64,000 nt of DNA from Croceivirga sp. (lineage in GTDB: Bacteria; Bacteroidota; Bacteroidia; Flavobacteriales; Flavobacteriaceae), in the NCBI GenBank assembly GCA_028284285.1, contig JANQSA010000032.1:62001-126000 (forward strand). Direction: 5' to 3'. The translations under genes were made by a program, and so were the position numbers. The notes beneath the pieces are model-generated. The model did no database searches. It saw only the letters and a program-made list of their open reading frames with translations, and was not told where the DNA came from. Positions 20,629-30,920 of this stretch are shown piece by piece; positions within the stretch are counted from its first letter, which is position 1; every line of letters begins with the position of its first letter.

Positions 20629-20913
20629 TTACCTGTTGACGATAGTCTCAATGGTTTTGGCCAGTGTGATATCCTTTAAAGTTATCCCCCCAACATCGTG
20701 AGTGTTCAGACGAATCGTAAGGGAATTATATACATTTTCCCAATTGGGATGATGATTCTGGGCTTCACATTCAAAGGCAATTCTTGTCATAACGGAAAAC
20801 GCCTCTTTAAAGTCCTTGAATCGAAAGGATTTGACAATGGTTTCTTTATCTACCTCCCAACCCGGAAGGCCTGCAAGATGTTCGGTTAACTGGGATTCAC
20901 TTAGTTTTTCCAT
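20629..20913 (-). CDS. 4a-hydroxytetrahydrobiopterin dehydratase
   Basis: LPGWEVD...AFECEAQNHHPNWENVYNSLTIRLNTHDVGGITLKD, PCD/DCoH signature. Confidence 0.93.
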   Translation of the reverse strand: MEKLSESQLTEHLAGLPGWEVDKETIVKSFRFKDFKEAFSVMTRIAFECEAQNHHPNWENVYNSLTIRLNTHDVGGITLKDITLAKTIETIVNR

Positions 20914-20931
20914 AGTCTAAAGTTACGGATT

Positions 20932-21753
20932 TCATTCTACCGACAAATGATGGTCAATGACTTCCTGATAGGAAAAACGCAAGTTTTTGGGAAGCCGATT
21001 TTCCTTTGGTAAAGCTGCCAGGTATCGGTCATCGTTAGTAGTATACACCTTTTTTAGCAGGGGATGGTAATTTCCCATGCGCTTTATTACTTCTTTTATA
21101 AAATCTTCATGATGCACTAAATCTTCACTGCCCAGGTGATATATCCCGGTTTTTCTTCTGTTGATCAAATAATGGATTTGTTGAGTTAAACGGTCATCCG
21201 TGGTTACGTTGACTATAAGGTTGGGAAATACTTCCACGGGTTCATTGGCATCCAAATTTGCTTTTATCTCTTTTAGGCGTGGAGAGGCATTTCCAAACAC
21301 CATAGGAACCCTGAGAATTGCTATTTTTTTCTCCGGCATGCGCAGCATCATATTTTCTATCCGGATCTTGAGCTTTCCATAAATACTTTGGGATAAGGTT
21401 TTGTCAAATTCATAGGAAGGGAACTTACTGTAAGCATCAAAAACATTGGCGGAGGAAATGAAGTATAACCTACAGTTATTTTTGGTAAGATATTCCATAA
21501 GATGCATGTGGGCCTGGATCTGTGAAGGGAAGTCGCCTCTAAGTGCAGAAATAATGTAATCCGGCCGGATCTTTTTTAGGAGTTGAAAAATATCATCCTC
21601 ATTTAAGTCATAGCTAAAAAAATGTTTATTGGATACAAAATTGCGGTTGGAATAATATGTCCCGTACACGTCAAAATAATTGCAAAGCTCTTTATACAAC
21701 ACTTTGCCGATAAATCCACTAGCTCCTAAAATGAGAATTTTGTTCTTTTTCAA
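20932..21753 (-). CDS. NAD-dependent epimerase / RmlD-like sugar nucleotide-binding protein
   Basis: ILILGASGFIGKVLYKEL Rossmann motif. Confidence 0.82.
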   Translation of the reverse strand: MKKNKILILGASGFIGKVLYKELCNYFDVYGTYYSNRNFVSNKHFFSYDLNEDDIFQLLKKIRPDYIISALRGDFPSQIQAHMHLMEYLTKNNCRLYFISSANVFDAYSKFPSYEFDKTLSQSIYGKLKIRIENMMLRMPEKKIAILRVPMVFGNASPRLKEIKANLDANEPVEVFPNLIVNVTTDDRLTQQIHYLINRRKTGIYHLGSEDLVHHEDFIKEVIKRMGNYHPLLKKVYTTNDDRYLAALPKENRLPKNLRFSYQEVIDHHLSVE

Positions 21754-22661
21754 AATATGGACAATCTGGTTTTAGTGGTCAATTTTTCAAGGGCTTCCAT
21801 ACCCAATTTGGAATTTCCTTTGGGGTTTAAGCCGGGGGACCAGGTGGCTACACAAAACTTATCCGGCAGTAGGGCTACAATTCCTCCGCCAACCCCACTT
21901 TTCCCCGGTAATCCCACTTCAAAAGCAAATTCTCCCGCTTCATCATAAAAACCACAGGTTAACATTATTGCATTAATTCGCTTTACCTGGGCCAGGTCCA
22001 AATAGGGATTATTCTGTAAACACTTGCCGCGATTCGCGAATACGTAATAGGTATTTACCAATTGTTCGCAGGACATGCGCAAAGCACATTGGTGAAAGTA
22101 GAAATCCAAAACGGTGTCTACATCGTTTTCCAGATTTCCGAACGACTTGATGAGATAGGCAGCGGCATAGTTCCTGAACCCGGTCTTTTTCTCCGATTGG
22201 GCTACTTTGGTATCAAAAGTAATAGAGGGATCATTTGCAATGTTTTGTATAAATTCCAAAAATGTTTCCTTCGGGTTTTTTAGTTGGGACACTAAAATAT
22301 CTGCAACCACAATGGCTCCTGCATTGATAAGCGGATTTCTTGGTTTTCCCTGTTCCTGTTCCAGTAAGGAAAGATGGTTAAAAGGATCTCCGGAAGGTTC
22401 TACCCCAACACGTTGCAACAAATCATCCCCAACTAACCGAAATGCCAGAGAAAGCGTTAGCACTTTTGAAATACTTTGCACAGAAAATTGCTCTTTTGCA
22501 TCACCACAGGTATACAACGTCCCTTTTTCATCAACAAGGGCCATGCCAAATTTGTTGAGGTCTATTTGGGCCAAGTCGGGAATATAGTTGGCTACCTCAC
22601 CGCGCTCCTGCTTTTTAACTGATTCATTGTAGATGTCGCTTAGAATACCCTGGTAATTCAT
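21750..22661 (-). CDS. glsA: glutaminase A
   Basis: GEVANYIPDLAQID, QSISKVLTL, NPLINAGAIVVADIL, GLPGKSGVGGGIVALLP. Confidence 0.95.
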   Translation of the reverse strand: MNYQGILSDIYNESVKKQERGEVANYIPDLAQIDLNKFGMALVDEKGTLYTCGDAKEQFSVQSISKVLTLSLAFRLVGDDLLQRVGVEPSGDPFNHLSLLEQEQGKPRNPLINAGAIVVADILVSQLKNPKETFLEFIQNIANDPSITFDTKVAQSEKKTGFRNYAAAYLIKSFGNLENDVDTVLDFYFHQCALRMSCEQLVNTYYVFANRGKCLQNNPYLDLAQVKRINAIMLTCGFYDEAGEFAFEVGLPGKSGVGGGIVALLPDKFCVATWSPGLNPKGNSKLGMEALEKLTTKTRLSIF

Positions 22662-23750
22662 TCAAGTACTTTTGTAAAAAGGAGGCTTGACAATAGTTGC
22701 AGGAACACGGTTTTTTCGAATTTGGATCTGGATTTGTGTCCCCACATCGGCGAAAGCCGTAGGGACGTATCCCAATCCGATACCTTTACCCAAAGAAGGC
22801 GACATCGTTCCGGAAGTAACTTTACCGATCTCGTCCCCTTTATCACTCAAAATAGGATAACCTTGCCGTGGAATGCCTTTACCAGTCAATTCAAAACCTA
22901 CCAGTTTCCGTTTTGGACCCTTCTCTTTTTCTATTTTAAGGGCTTCTGAGTTCACAAAATCCTTGGTTAACTTAGTGATCCAACCCAATCCGGCCTCAAA
23001 AGGGGAAGTAGTATCATCGATATCGTTGCCATAAAGACAATAGCCCATTTCCAGGCGTAAGGTATCGCGTGCAGCCAGACCTATGGGTTTAATGCCTTGA
23101 TCCTTACCGGCTTCCAACACTTTATCCCATATTTGTTGAACTTCCGAATTCTTACAGTAAATTTCAAATCCTCCGGAACCGGTATACCCGGTAGCCGAAA
23201 TAATGACATGTGCTACCCCTGCGAAGTCTCCCACAATAAAGTTGTAAAACCTGATGGCGGAGAGGTCATGTGATGAAAGGGACTGCATAGCTTCCACAGC
23301 CTTTGGTCCCTGGATGGCGAGCAGGGAATAGTCGTCAGAAATATTCCGCAGCTCGGCACCAATATTTTGATTGTACCTGGAAATATGTTCCCAGTCCTTT
23401 TCAATGTTTGAAGCATTTACTACCAATAGATAGGTCTCATCCTTAATACGGTAGACAATCAGGTCATCCACAATACCACCATTTTCATTGGGTAAACAAC
23501 TGTATTGCGCTTTCCCAACGGTTAGTTTTGCAGCATCATTAGAGGTAACTTTCTGAACCAGATCCAAAGCATGCGGCCCTTCAATTAGAAATTCTCCCAT
23601 GTGGGAAACATCAAAGACACCCAAATGATTTCTTACTGTTTCGTGTTCTATATTCACACCTTCGTAGGATACCGGCATTTGATATCCGGCAAAAGGAACC
23701 ATTTTTGCTCCGAGCGCTACATGAGTTTCAGTAAGGGCAGTAGTTTTCAT
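22662..23750 (-). CDS. gcvT: aminomethyltransferase (glycine cleavage T protein)
   Basis: [52 protein letters not shown]. Confidence 0.96.
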   Translation of the reverse strand: MKTTALTETHVALGAKMVPFAGYQMPVSYEGVNIEHETVRNHLGVFDVSHMGEFLIEGPHALDLVQKVTSNDAAKLTVGKAQYSCLPNENGGIVDDLIVYRIKDETYLLVVNASNIEKDWEHISRYNQNIGAELRNISDDYSLLAIQGPKAVEAMQSLSSHDLSAIRFYNFIVGDFAGVAHVIISATGYTGSGGFEIYCKNSEVQQIWDKVLEAGKDQGIKPIGLAARDTLRLEMGYCLYGNDIDDTTSPFEAGLGWITKLTKDFVNSEALKIEKEKGPKRKLVGFELTGKGIPRQGYPILSDKGDEIGKVTSGTMSPSLGKGIGLGYVPTAFADVGTQIQIQIRKNRVPATIVKPPFYKST

Positions 23751-23857
23751 TGTATAGGATTAAATCAACATAAAAATATCGAATTAAAAATAGCCTGATC
23801 GATATGACCGGGTATGTTTTAAACAATAGGGTGTTGATTGATTTTTTTGGAAAAAAC

Positions 23858-25153
23858 TCAATTTTTTATCAAGAGCGACTTGAGATCTTCGTAAGTACTT
23901 ATGGGGATTGATTTTTTTTCTTTACCCATTACTTTTTGGATCTGAATCGGGATTTCGGGAACAATTCCCAGGGTTTCTTCAACCACGGGCAAAAACTTTA
24001 CGGGATGCGCAGTTTCCAGAAAAATGCCATAACTCCCGGGATGTTGCTGCTGGTAGGTGGTAAGACCTAAATACCCAACAGCGCCATGGGGATCCGCAAC
24101 ATATCCGGAGGTGTCATAGACTTTTTTCATTGCGCTTTTTGTCTCTACATCGCTAAAGGAATAAGACGAAAAATACCTGGAGAGCAGTGTAAAGTCATTT
24201 TTATACAGGTTTTGGATCCTTATAAAGTTACTGGGATCCCCTACATCCATGGCGTTGGAAATTGTTGCTACTGAAATCTTTGGGCTATATTTCCCGGTTT
24301 GCATAAAACGAGGGACTACATCATTACTATTGGTAGCGGCGATAAAGTGGCTCACAGGCATTCCTAGTTTTTGGGCTACTATTCCGGCGCAGATGTTTCC
24401 GAAATTCCCGGAAGGGACGGAGAAGACAATTTCTCTTCCTTTTGTTTTGGCTTGTTTAAAAGCAAATAAAAAATAGAAGAGTTGCGGGAGCCAGCGGGCC
24501 ACATTAATGCTGTTAGCTGAGGTTAATTTCCGTTTTTCAAGAATGTCCTGATCTAAAAATGCGGTTTTGACCATGGTTTGGCAGTCATCAAATGTTCCGC
24601 GTACTTCCAGGGCAGTTATGTTTTGTCCCAGGGTAGTTAACTGTTTTTCCTGTATGTCGCTTACTTTACCGCTGGGGTATAACAGGACCACCTGAACGCC
24701 ATGTACTCCCAAAAACCCATTGGCTACCGCTCCCCCTGTGTCTCCGGAAGTGGCTACCAGGACCGTGACCTCTTCCTTTCCTCCTTCAAAAAAATGCCCT
24801 AAACAATGTGCCATAAAACGCGCACCTACATCCTTAAACGCCATGGTAGGGCCGTGGAAAAGCTCTAAAGCAGCTATGTTCTCTTCCAATTCCACCAAAG
24901 GAAAATTAAAATCCAGCATTTGATCCAAAATTTCCCGGAGCTTTTCAGCGGGGAGATCCTCCTCAACAAACTGTTGTATTGCGGTAAATGCAATCTCTTG
25001 ATAAGAAAGCGATTCTATTTCATCAAAGAACGCAGTCGGTAAGGGTGTTATCCTTTCCGGAAAATAAAGTCCCTTGTCCGGGGCAATACCACGGATCACG
25101 GCTTCTTTAAAACCTACACGATGTTCAGGGTTGTTAAGGCTATAGAAATTCAT
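23858..25153 (-). CDS. thrC: threonine synthase
   Basis: LELFHGPTMAFKDVGARFMA, VATSGDTGGAVANGF; in thrABC order. Confidence 0.95.
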   Translation of the reverse strand: MNFYSLNNPEHRVGFKEAVIRGIAPDKGLYFPERITPLPTAFFDEIESLSYQEIAFTAIQQFVEEDLPAEKLREILDQMLDFNFPLVELEENIAALELFHGPTMAFKDVGARFMAHCLGHFFEGGKEEVTVLVATSGDTGGAVANGFLGVHGVQVVLLYPSGKVSDIQEKQLTTLGQNITALEVRGTFDDCQTMVKTAFLDQDILEKRKLTSANSINVARWLPQLFYFLFAFKQAKTKGREIVFSVPSGNFGNICAGIVAQKLGMPVSHFIAATNSNDVVPRFMQTGKYSPKISVATISNAMDVGDPSNFIRIQNLYKNDFTLLSRYFSSYSFSDVETKSAMKKVYDTSGYVADPHGAVGYLGLTTYQQQHPGSYGIFLETAHPVKFLPVVEETLGIVPEIPIQIQKVMGKEKKSIPISTYEDLKSLLIKN

Positions 25154-25161
25154 ACGGCTGT

Positions 25162-26082
25162 TTAAATGGACTTCATTCCCGTAGAAGATATTCCGGAAAC
25201 GTGGACTTCAAAATCCAAGGTTGTGTTTAGGTATACTTTTTCCATGGCATTCGAAACATTTTCAGCAGTTTCCTTGCCTCTGGAAAGTGCAAAAATAGAA
25301 GGGCCAGAGCCCGAAATTCCGACACCCAGGGCACCGGCCGCTTTGGCCTCCGTTTTAATAGTATCGAACATCGGGATTAACAGGGAACGAACAGGTTCCA
25401 CAATATGGTCTTCCAATGAACGCCCGATCAGGTCATAATCTTCCTTGAATAATCCGGCGATAAGCCCTCCCAGATTGCCCCATTGTTTTATTCCTTTTTC
25501 CAAAGTGATATCGGCTCTGAGAATTTTTCGAGAGTCGGAAGTCTTTACCTCAATTTGAGGATGAATAACCGTGGCATATAGTTCGGGGGGAACCGGTAAA
25601 CTTACAATATCCAAAGGGCTGTAACTACGTATCAAGGTAAATCCCCCAAACAACGCAGGAGCTACGTTGTCCGCATGTGCCACGTTGCTTGCTATTTTTT
25701 CACCTTGCCGGGCGAATTCTACCAATTCCAATTTTGAAAACGGCTGTCCTAATAATTCATTCATGGCCCAAACTACTCCTGCACTACTGGCAGCGCTGCT
25801 GCCAATTCCACTCCCGGGTTTTATTTTTTTGTGTATTTCCAGTTCAAAACCAAAAGCGGAATTACTTTTTTCCAAAAGTGCCAGGCCGGCAACCCCTGCA
25901 ACGTTTTTTTCCGTTTCCAGGGGTAGGTCCTGCCCCGTGATTTTTGTAATACGAATTCCCGGTGTTTGGGTTTTTTTGACTACCATTTCATCGCCTACAG
26001 CTTCCAATGCCAGCCCAAGGACGTCAAACCCACAGGAGATGTTGGCAATGGTAGCAGGACAAAACACCTTAATTTTTTCCAT
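25162..26082 (-). CDS. thrB: homoserine kinase
   Basis: GHMP kinase motif KPGSGIGSSAASSAGVVWA. Confidence 0.95.
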   Translation of the reverse strand: MEKIKVFCPATIANISCGFDVLGLALEAVGDEMVVKKTQTPGIRITKITGQDLPLETEKNVAGVAGLALLEKSNSAFGFELEIHKKIKPGSGIGSSAASSAGVVWAMNELLGQPFSKLELVEFARQGEKIASNVAHADNVAPALFGGFTLIRSYSPLDIVSLPVPPELYATVIHPQIEVKTSDSRKILRADITLEKGIKQWGNLGGLIAGLFKEDYDLIGRSLEDHIVEPVRSLLIPMFDTIKTEAKAAGALGVGISGSGPSIFALSRGKETAENVSNAMEKVYLNTTLDFEVHVSGISSTGMKSI

Positions 26083-26084
26083 GG

Positions 26085-28529
26085 CTAAAAATTACCAATT
26101 CTTATGATGTCTGCAAAAATACCAGATGCCGTTACCTCTGCTCCGGCTCCGGCTCCCTTAACAATGAGGGGTTGTTTAGGATATCGCTCTGTGAAGAAAA
26201 GCACAATGTTATCACTACCTTCCAAATTGTAAAAATCATGTCCAACAGGGATTTCCTCAAGCCCTACTTTTGCCTCTCCCTCTTCAAATTGCGCCACATA
26301 TTTCAGTCTGCTGTGTTTTTCCACTGCTTTTTTGTACAGGTTTTGAAAAGTAGCCTCATGTGTTTTTAAGGACTCAAAAAAGGTTTCGATTGTTGGAGCC
26401 TTAAGGCTTTCTTCCGGTAAAAAGGAGTTGTTCTTAATGTCTTCAATAGCGATAACGTTACCGCTTTCGCGTGCCAGGATAAGAATTTTTCGCATGACAT
26501 CCACGCCACTGAGGTCTATTCGCGGATCCGGCTCAGTATACCCTTGTTCCTGAGCTTCTTTGACCACATCATGAAAGGTGGTTTGCTCATTAAAAGTATT
26601 AAAAACAAAATTGAGACTTCCGGAAAGTACGGCTTGTATCTTTTTAACCCTATCTCCGGAAACAATCAGATGTTTTAAAGTGTCAATTATGGGCAAACCC
26701 GCCCCAACGTTAGTTTCAAACAGGAAGGGCGCGTTGTATTCTTTGGACAAGGCCTTTAGGCGGATATAATTTTCATAGTCCGAGGAACAGGCGATTTTAT
26801 TACAAGTGACTACGGCGATATTATTTTTCAAGTAATCCGCGTAGGAGGAAGCCACTGCCGTACTTGCGGTGTTGTCCACAAAAATACTATTACGGTAATT
26901 GAGGGCTCTGATTTTTTTGAGGAACTCTTCAACGCTGGTGGGTGACCCATGCTCTAAAGCAGCCCTCCAATTATCCAGGGAAATCCCATTCTCCTCAAAA
27001 AGCATTTTCCTGGAATTAGCTATACCAATTACCCTGAGGTTAAGCTTCAATTCCTTCTTCAAATACTTTCTTTGCTGATCGATTTGTGCTAAAAAGCGTG
27101 TGCCTACATTACCTACTCCCATTACAAAAAGGTTGAGCTGTTTAATGTTTTCTTCAAAGAAAGTTTCATGTAGCGCATTCAGGGCTTTTTTTACATCCTC
27201 TTTTTTGATTACTGCAGAGATGTTTCGTTCTGAAGCCCCCTGAGCAATGGCCCGGATATTCACATTGTTCTTACCCAAAGTGCTAAACATTCTACCACTG
27301 AGCCCTTGATGACTTTTCATATTATCCCCAACCAGCGCAATGATGGCAAGGTCACTTTCTACAACTACGGGATTCACCTTTTTAGCCCCAATTTCAAAAG
27401 CAAACGCCTGGTTAATAGCAGTCACCGCTTTATCCACATCTTCATCCGCAATGCCAACGCAAATCGAGTGCTCCGAGGAAGCCTGCGTGATCAATACCAC
27501 ACTGATACCCTGAAAAGATAGTGTTTCGAATAGCCTTTTTGAGATACCCGGAACGCCTACCATACCCGGGCCTTCCAGGGACAACAGACTGGTTCCTGCA
27601 ACATGGCTTATTCCCCGAACCGTTTTCCCTTGTCTGTTTTGGTTCCTTGTGATAAGCGTGCCACTATCTTGGGGAGCAAAAGTGTTTTTTATTACAATGG
27701 GAATGCCTTTGCTCCATACGGGCTGGATAGTAGGAGGGTAAATGACTTTTGCTCCAAAATGGGAAAGCTCCATGGCCTCTTCATAGGAAATATGCGGGAC
27801 GCTCTTTGCTTGTTTTACCAATTTTGGGTTGGCTGTAAACATCCCACTAACGTCAGTCCATATCTGAAGTTCAGAGGCATTTGTAGCAGCAGCAAGGATA
27901 GCAGCGGTGTAATCAGAACCTCCCCTTCCTAAAGTAGTGGCATTCCCGGATGTGGAAGAGGAAACAAATCCCGGCACTACAGTGATAAGGTTATCCGTAT
28001 CCTCAAAGTATTTTTTGCATGTAGCATTGGTTAACTTAAAATCTACATTGGCGTTGCCAAATTGGTCATCTGTAATGATTAACTCCCGGCCATTTTTTGA
28101 TCCTACGGATAATCCTTCGGATTTGAAGTAGGCCGCTATAATAAAAGAAGAAAGCAATTCCCCATAGCTTACGGTCTTGTCAGACAATCTGGGGGTGGTT
28201 TCCCCGATGAGGAAAGCGCCTTCCAAAAGCGTCTCCATTTCATTTAGCGTATGCTTTACACTACTTAACACTGTGCTCTGTTGCTGTAACGGGAACAATT
28301 CCTTTACGGTGGAAATATGCCGATCTTCAATTTGACCTAAAATGGTCTTGTACCCTAATTCGTTCTTGGAAGCGAGGTCCAGACATTGAAGGATAAGGTC
28401 CGTAACCCCACCCAATGCGGAGACAACAACGATTAGTTTTTCGGTTTCAAAGGAGGAGATTATCTGTTTTACCTGTTTTATATTGGCGGCGTTAGCTACG
28501 GAAGTGCCTCCGAATTTTAGTACTTTCAT
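26085..28529 (-). CDS. thrA: bifunctional aspartokinase I / homoserine dehydrogenase
   Basis: MKVLKFGGTSVANA, GRGGSDYTAAILAA, C-terminal homoserine dehydrogenase (VTCNKIACS, GAGLPIIDTLKHL). Confidence 0.96.
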   Translation of the reverse strand: MKVLKFGGTSVANAANIKQVKQIISSFETEKLIVVVSALGGVTDLILQCLDLASKNELGYKTILGQIEDRHISTVKELFPLQQQSTVLSSVKHTLNEMETLLEGAFLIGETTPRLSDKTVSYGELLSSFIIAAYFKSEGLSVGSKNGRELIITDDQFGNANVDFKLTNATCKKYFEDTDNLITVVPGFVSSSTSGNATTLGRGGSDYTAAILAAATNASELQIWTDVSGMFTANPKLVKQAKSVPHISYEEAMELSHFGAKVIYPPTIQPVWSKGIPIVIKNTFAPQDSGTLITRNQNRQGKTVRGISHVAGTSLLSLEGPGMVGVPGISKRLFETLSFQGISVVLITQASSEHSICVGIADEDVDKAVTAINQAFAFEIGAKKVNPVVVESDLAIIALVGDNMKSHQGLSGRMFSTLGKNNVNIRAIAQGASERNISAVIKKEDVKKALNALHETFFEENIKQLNLFVMGVGNVGTRFLAQIDQQRKYLKKELKLNLRVIGIANSRKMLFEENGISLDNWRAALEHGSPTSVEEFLKKIRALNYRNSIFVDNTASTAVASSYADYLKNNIAVVTCNKIACSSDYENYIRLKALSKEYNAPFLFETNVGAGLPIIDTLKHLIVSGDRVKKIQAVLSGSLNFVFNTFNEQTTFHDVVKEAQEQGYTEPDPRIDLSGVDVMRKILILARESGNVIAIEDIKNNSFLPEESLKAPTIETFFESLKTHEATFQNLYKKAVEKHSRLKYVAQFEEGEAKVGLEEIPVGHDFYNLEGSDNIVLFFTERYPKQPLIVKGAGAGAEVTASGIFADIIRIGNF

Positions 28530-28583
28530 GATTATGCTGTTAGTATGAAAAATGGCAATGAGTGGACAATATGGAAGAAAACT

Positions 28584-28600
28584 TTACCCCATAGGGGTAA
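28584..28600 (-). promoter_or_regulatory. candidate attenuator hairpin ttacccc-tat-ggggtaa followed by agttttctt
   Basis: Perfect inverted repeat at the end of the leader ORF, upstream of thrA. Confidence 0.55.
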
Positions 28601-28673
28601 TCCTTGCAGTAATGGTAATAAAAGGTATACCAGCAGGTAAAAGGATTATTCTGTCCGAATGTGTAAATTGCAT
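28584..28673 (-). CDS. putative thr operon leader peptide MQFTHSDRIILLPAGIPFITITARITPMG
   Basis: 29-codon ORF 55 nt upstream of thrA, ending ITITARIT; stop overlaps a perfect 7-bp hairpin. Confidence 0.65.
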   Translation of the reverse strand: MQFTHSDRIILLPAGIPFITITARITPMG

Positions 28674-28690
28674 TTGAGTCCGTAAAGCTT

Positions 28691-28721
28691 CAAAAGTAAG
28701 CTTTTGTGTGAGTACGTCAAA
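28691..28721 (-). promoter_or_regulatory. candidate Bacteroidota promoter TTTG-N19-TACTTTTG for thrABC
   Basis: Matches -33 TTTG / -7 TAnnTTTG with plausible spacing, 18 nt upstream of the leader start. Confidence 0.6.
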
Positions 28722-28774
28722 TTTGTTTGTCAATTTTTGTCAAATTGTCAATTTTCTCTAGCTAAAGTTGTCCT

Positions 28775-30307
28775 ATGAAAATTTTATCCGCCCAACAGAT
28801 CTATAAAGCTGATAAATTAACAACTGAACGTCAGCAGATTTCCAGTGATATGCTTATGGAACGGGCGGCCACAGGGGTATTCACTTGGATGCATCACAGG
28901 TTGCAGGAAAAACCAATTCCCATCCATCTGTTCTGTGGAATTGGCAACAATGGGGGAGATGGTTTGGCTTTGGCCCGACAATTATTGGAGCATAACTACA
29001 GGATTTCGGTTTATGTTGTCAACTATAGCGACAAACGATCTCAGGATTTTCTCATCAACCTCGACCGACTCAAAGACCGGAAGCTTTGGCCGGAGTATTT
29101 AGATGAGCAGTATGCCCCTCCGGACATCGGAGTAACTGATATCGTAGTGGATGCTATTTTTGGGATAGGGCTAAACAGGGCTCCCGACCCATGGGTCAGG
29201 GATTTAATGGCACATATTAACCAATCCGGGGCTTTTGTACTATCACTGGATATTCCATCCGGATTGTTCATGGATAAAACACCTTTGGATACAAAAGGTG
29301 TAATACGTGCTAATCAGGTGTTAAGTTTTCAATTTCCCAAGCTCCCTTTTTTTCTTCCGGAAACCGGAGTTTTTTTAGGCCGTTGGGATTTGCTGGATAT
29401 TGGTTTGGATGAGACCTATACTTCTCAGCTGGAAACCGCCTACGAATGGGTAGAAAAAGAAGAGATGATTTCTCTGTACAGGCCTCGATTGAAGTTTTCA
29501 CATAAGGGGAATTATGGGCATGCTATGATCATTGGTGGCAGCTATGGAAAAATAGGCGCGGTAGCATTGGCGGCCAAAGCTTGTCTCGGTACAGGATGCG
29601 GATTGGCTACAGGGTTTACTCCAAATTGTGGATATGTGCCCTTACAAGCTTCCCTGCCTGAGCTAATGGTGCTCACGGATGAAAACGAAAACTGTATTAC
29701 GAAAATACGCCTTCCCTTCACGCCAAAGGTCATTGGCATAGGTATGGGTATGGGTACGGATGCCAGAACCCTGAAGGGTTTCGAGGATTTTTTGAGGAAC
29801 AATAAATGCCCGTTGGTCATCGATGCGGATGGATTGAATATTTTGGCTAAAAAACCGGAACTACTATCCTTACTCCCTAAAGGATCTGTTTTGACACCTC
29901 ATCCCGGAGAATTAGAACGGTTAATAGGTTCCTGGGAGAATGATTTTCAAAAGCTTGAAAAAGCAAAGAAGTTTTCCAAAGAACACCATTGTATCCTAAT
30001 CATTAAGGGAGCACACACCATCACAATTAATGGCGGTAAGGGATTTGTAAACTCAACCGGAAATCCGGGAATGGCTACGGCAGGTATGGGAGACGTCCTG
30101 GCAGGAATGATTACCGCCCTTGTCGCTCAAGGGTATACATCGCTACATGCCAGTGTTTTAGGCGTTTACCTTCACGGATTAGCGGGAGATATCGCAGCAA
30201 CAAAAGTGGGATACGAAGCGGTGACCGCTTCGCTTTTAATTGACCAAATTGGTCCTGCTTTTCGGCATGTATTAGAGTCCGGAGTTGTAAATGAAAAAGA
30301 AGGGTAA
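28775..30307 (+). CDS. bifunctional NAD(P)H-hydrate epimerase / ADP-dependent dehydratase
   Basis: CGIGNNGGDGLALARQL (YjeF-N), GHAMIIGGSYGKIGA, LTPHPGELERLIG, GNPGMATAGMGDVLAGMI. Confidence 0.95.
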   Translation: MKILSAQQIYKADKLTTERQQISSDMLMERAATGVFTWMHHRLQEKPIPIHLFCGIGNNGGDGLALARQLLEHNYRISVYVVNYSDKRSQDFLINLDRLKDRKLWPEYLDEQYAPPDIGVTDIVVDAIFGIGLNRAPDPWVRDLMAHINQSGAFVLSLDIPSGLFMDKTPLDTKGVIRANQVLSFQFPKLPFFLPETGVFLGRWDLLDIGLDETYTSQLETAYEWVEKEEMISLYRPRLKFSHKGNYGHAMIIGGSYGKIGAVALAAKACLGTGCGLATGFTPNCGYVPLQASLPELMVLTDENENCITKIRLPFTPKVIGIGMGMGTDARTLKGFEDFLRNNKCPLVIDADGLNILAKKPELLSLLPKGSVLTPHPGELERLIGSWENDFQKLEKAKKFSKEHHCILIIKGAHTITINGGKGFVNSTGNPGMATAGMGDVLAGMITALVAQGYTSLHASVLGVYLHGLAGDIAATKVGYEAVTASLLIDQIGPAFRHVLESGVVNEKEG

Positions 30308-30322
30308 AATAAGGGTATACAC

Positions 30323-30724
30323 TTATTTTGTTCTCTTTTTAATCCAGGCCACAGCATTCTCGTATTCAATGAAAAATTCCATGTTCTTCTTATAGAACAA
30401 TTTTTCAATTTTAAAATTATGCATATCAATCTCCTTCTTGGAAACGATTGCGAAAGCCTTTAGGTTTTCCATACCCCTCAAATAGGTATAGATAATAGGG
30501 TCTATGGCGTAGGAGTTTTTTCTAAAACTGACATATCCAAATTTTTTACCCCTAAAATGGATTTCAGAAATACCTATTATTTGGTAGGCTCTTTCCAAAG
30601 TGATCGTCGCTCCTTCATCAAAAGTGGCAACCATATAATTATCAAATACTGTTACTTTTCCTATGTCTAAATGATACTCCTTTACGACTATAGGTTTTTT
30701 TGTAAAACCTAGTTTCATCCCCAA
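30323..30724 (-). CDS. hypothetical protein, possibly STAS/SpoIIAA-like
   Basis: 133 aa; plausible composition, no confident family. Confidence 0.55.
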   Translation of the reverse strand: MGMKLGFTKKPIVVKEYHLDIGKVTVFDNYMVATFDEGATITLERAYQIIGISEIHFRGKKFGYVSFRKNSYAIDPIIYTYLRGMENLKAFAIVSKKEIDMHNFKIEKLFYKKNMEFFIEYENAVAWIKKRTK

Positions 30725-30861
30725 TGTTATATAGTGTTGCTACGAATGTATTGGGGGCTATGTCAATATTGAAAAATTTTAGATTAAAGGCAGATATATC
30801 GTTTAAATCGTTAAATGGTAGGGATAGGATTAAAGATTTGAGGCTGGCCCAGGGGAAAAAA

Positions 30862-30890
30862 ACAAAGGGAAGCAATACGCTTCCCTTTGT
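30862..30890 (-). terminator. intrinsic terminator downstream of clpC
   Basis: acaaagggaagc...gcttccctttgt followed by a T tract on the minus strand. Confidence 0.85.
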
Positions 30891-30920
30891 GCAATACGAT
30901 GCGGCTTAATTACCGTTTGT

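Noticed and set aside
23751-23857. Glycine riboswitch upstream of gcvT
   Set aside because: The gap is only about 107 bp, AT-rich, and shows no glycine aptamer core.
30724-30909. 60-aa ORF 30724-30909(+) and 77-aa ORF 30642-30875(-)
   Set aside because: They overlap the clpC terminator and the start of a better-supported gene; no recognizable features.
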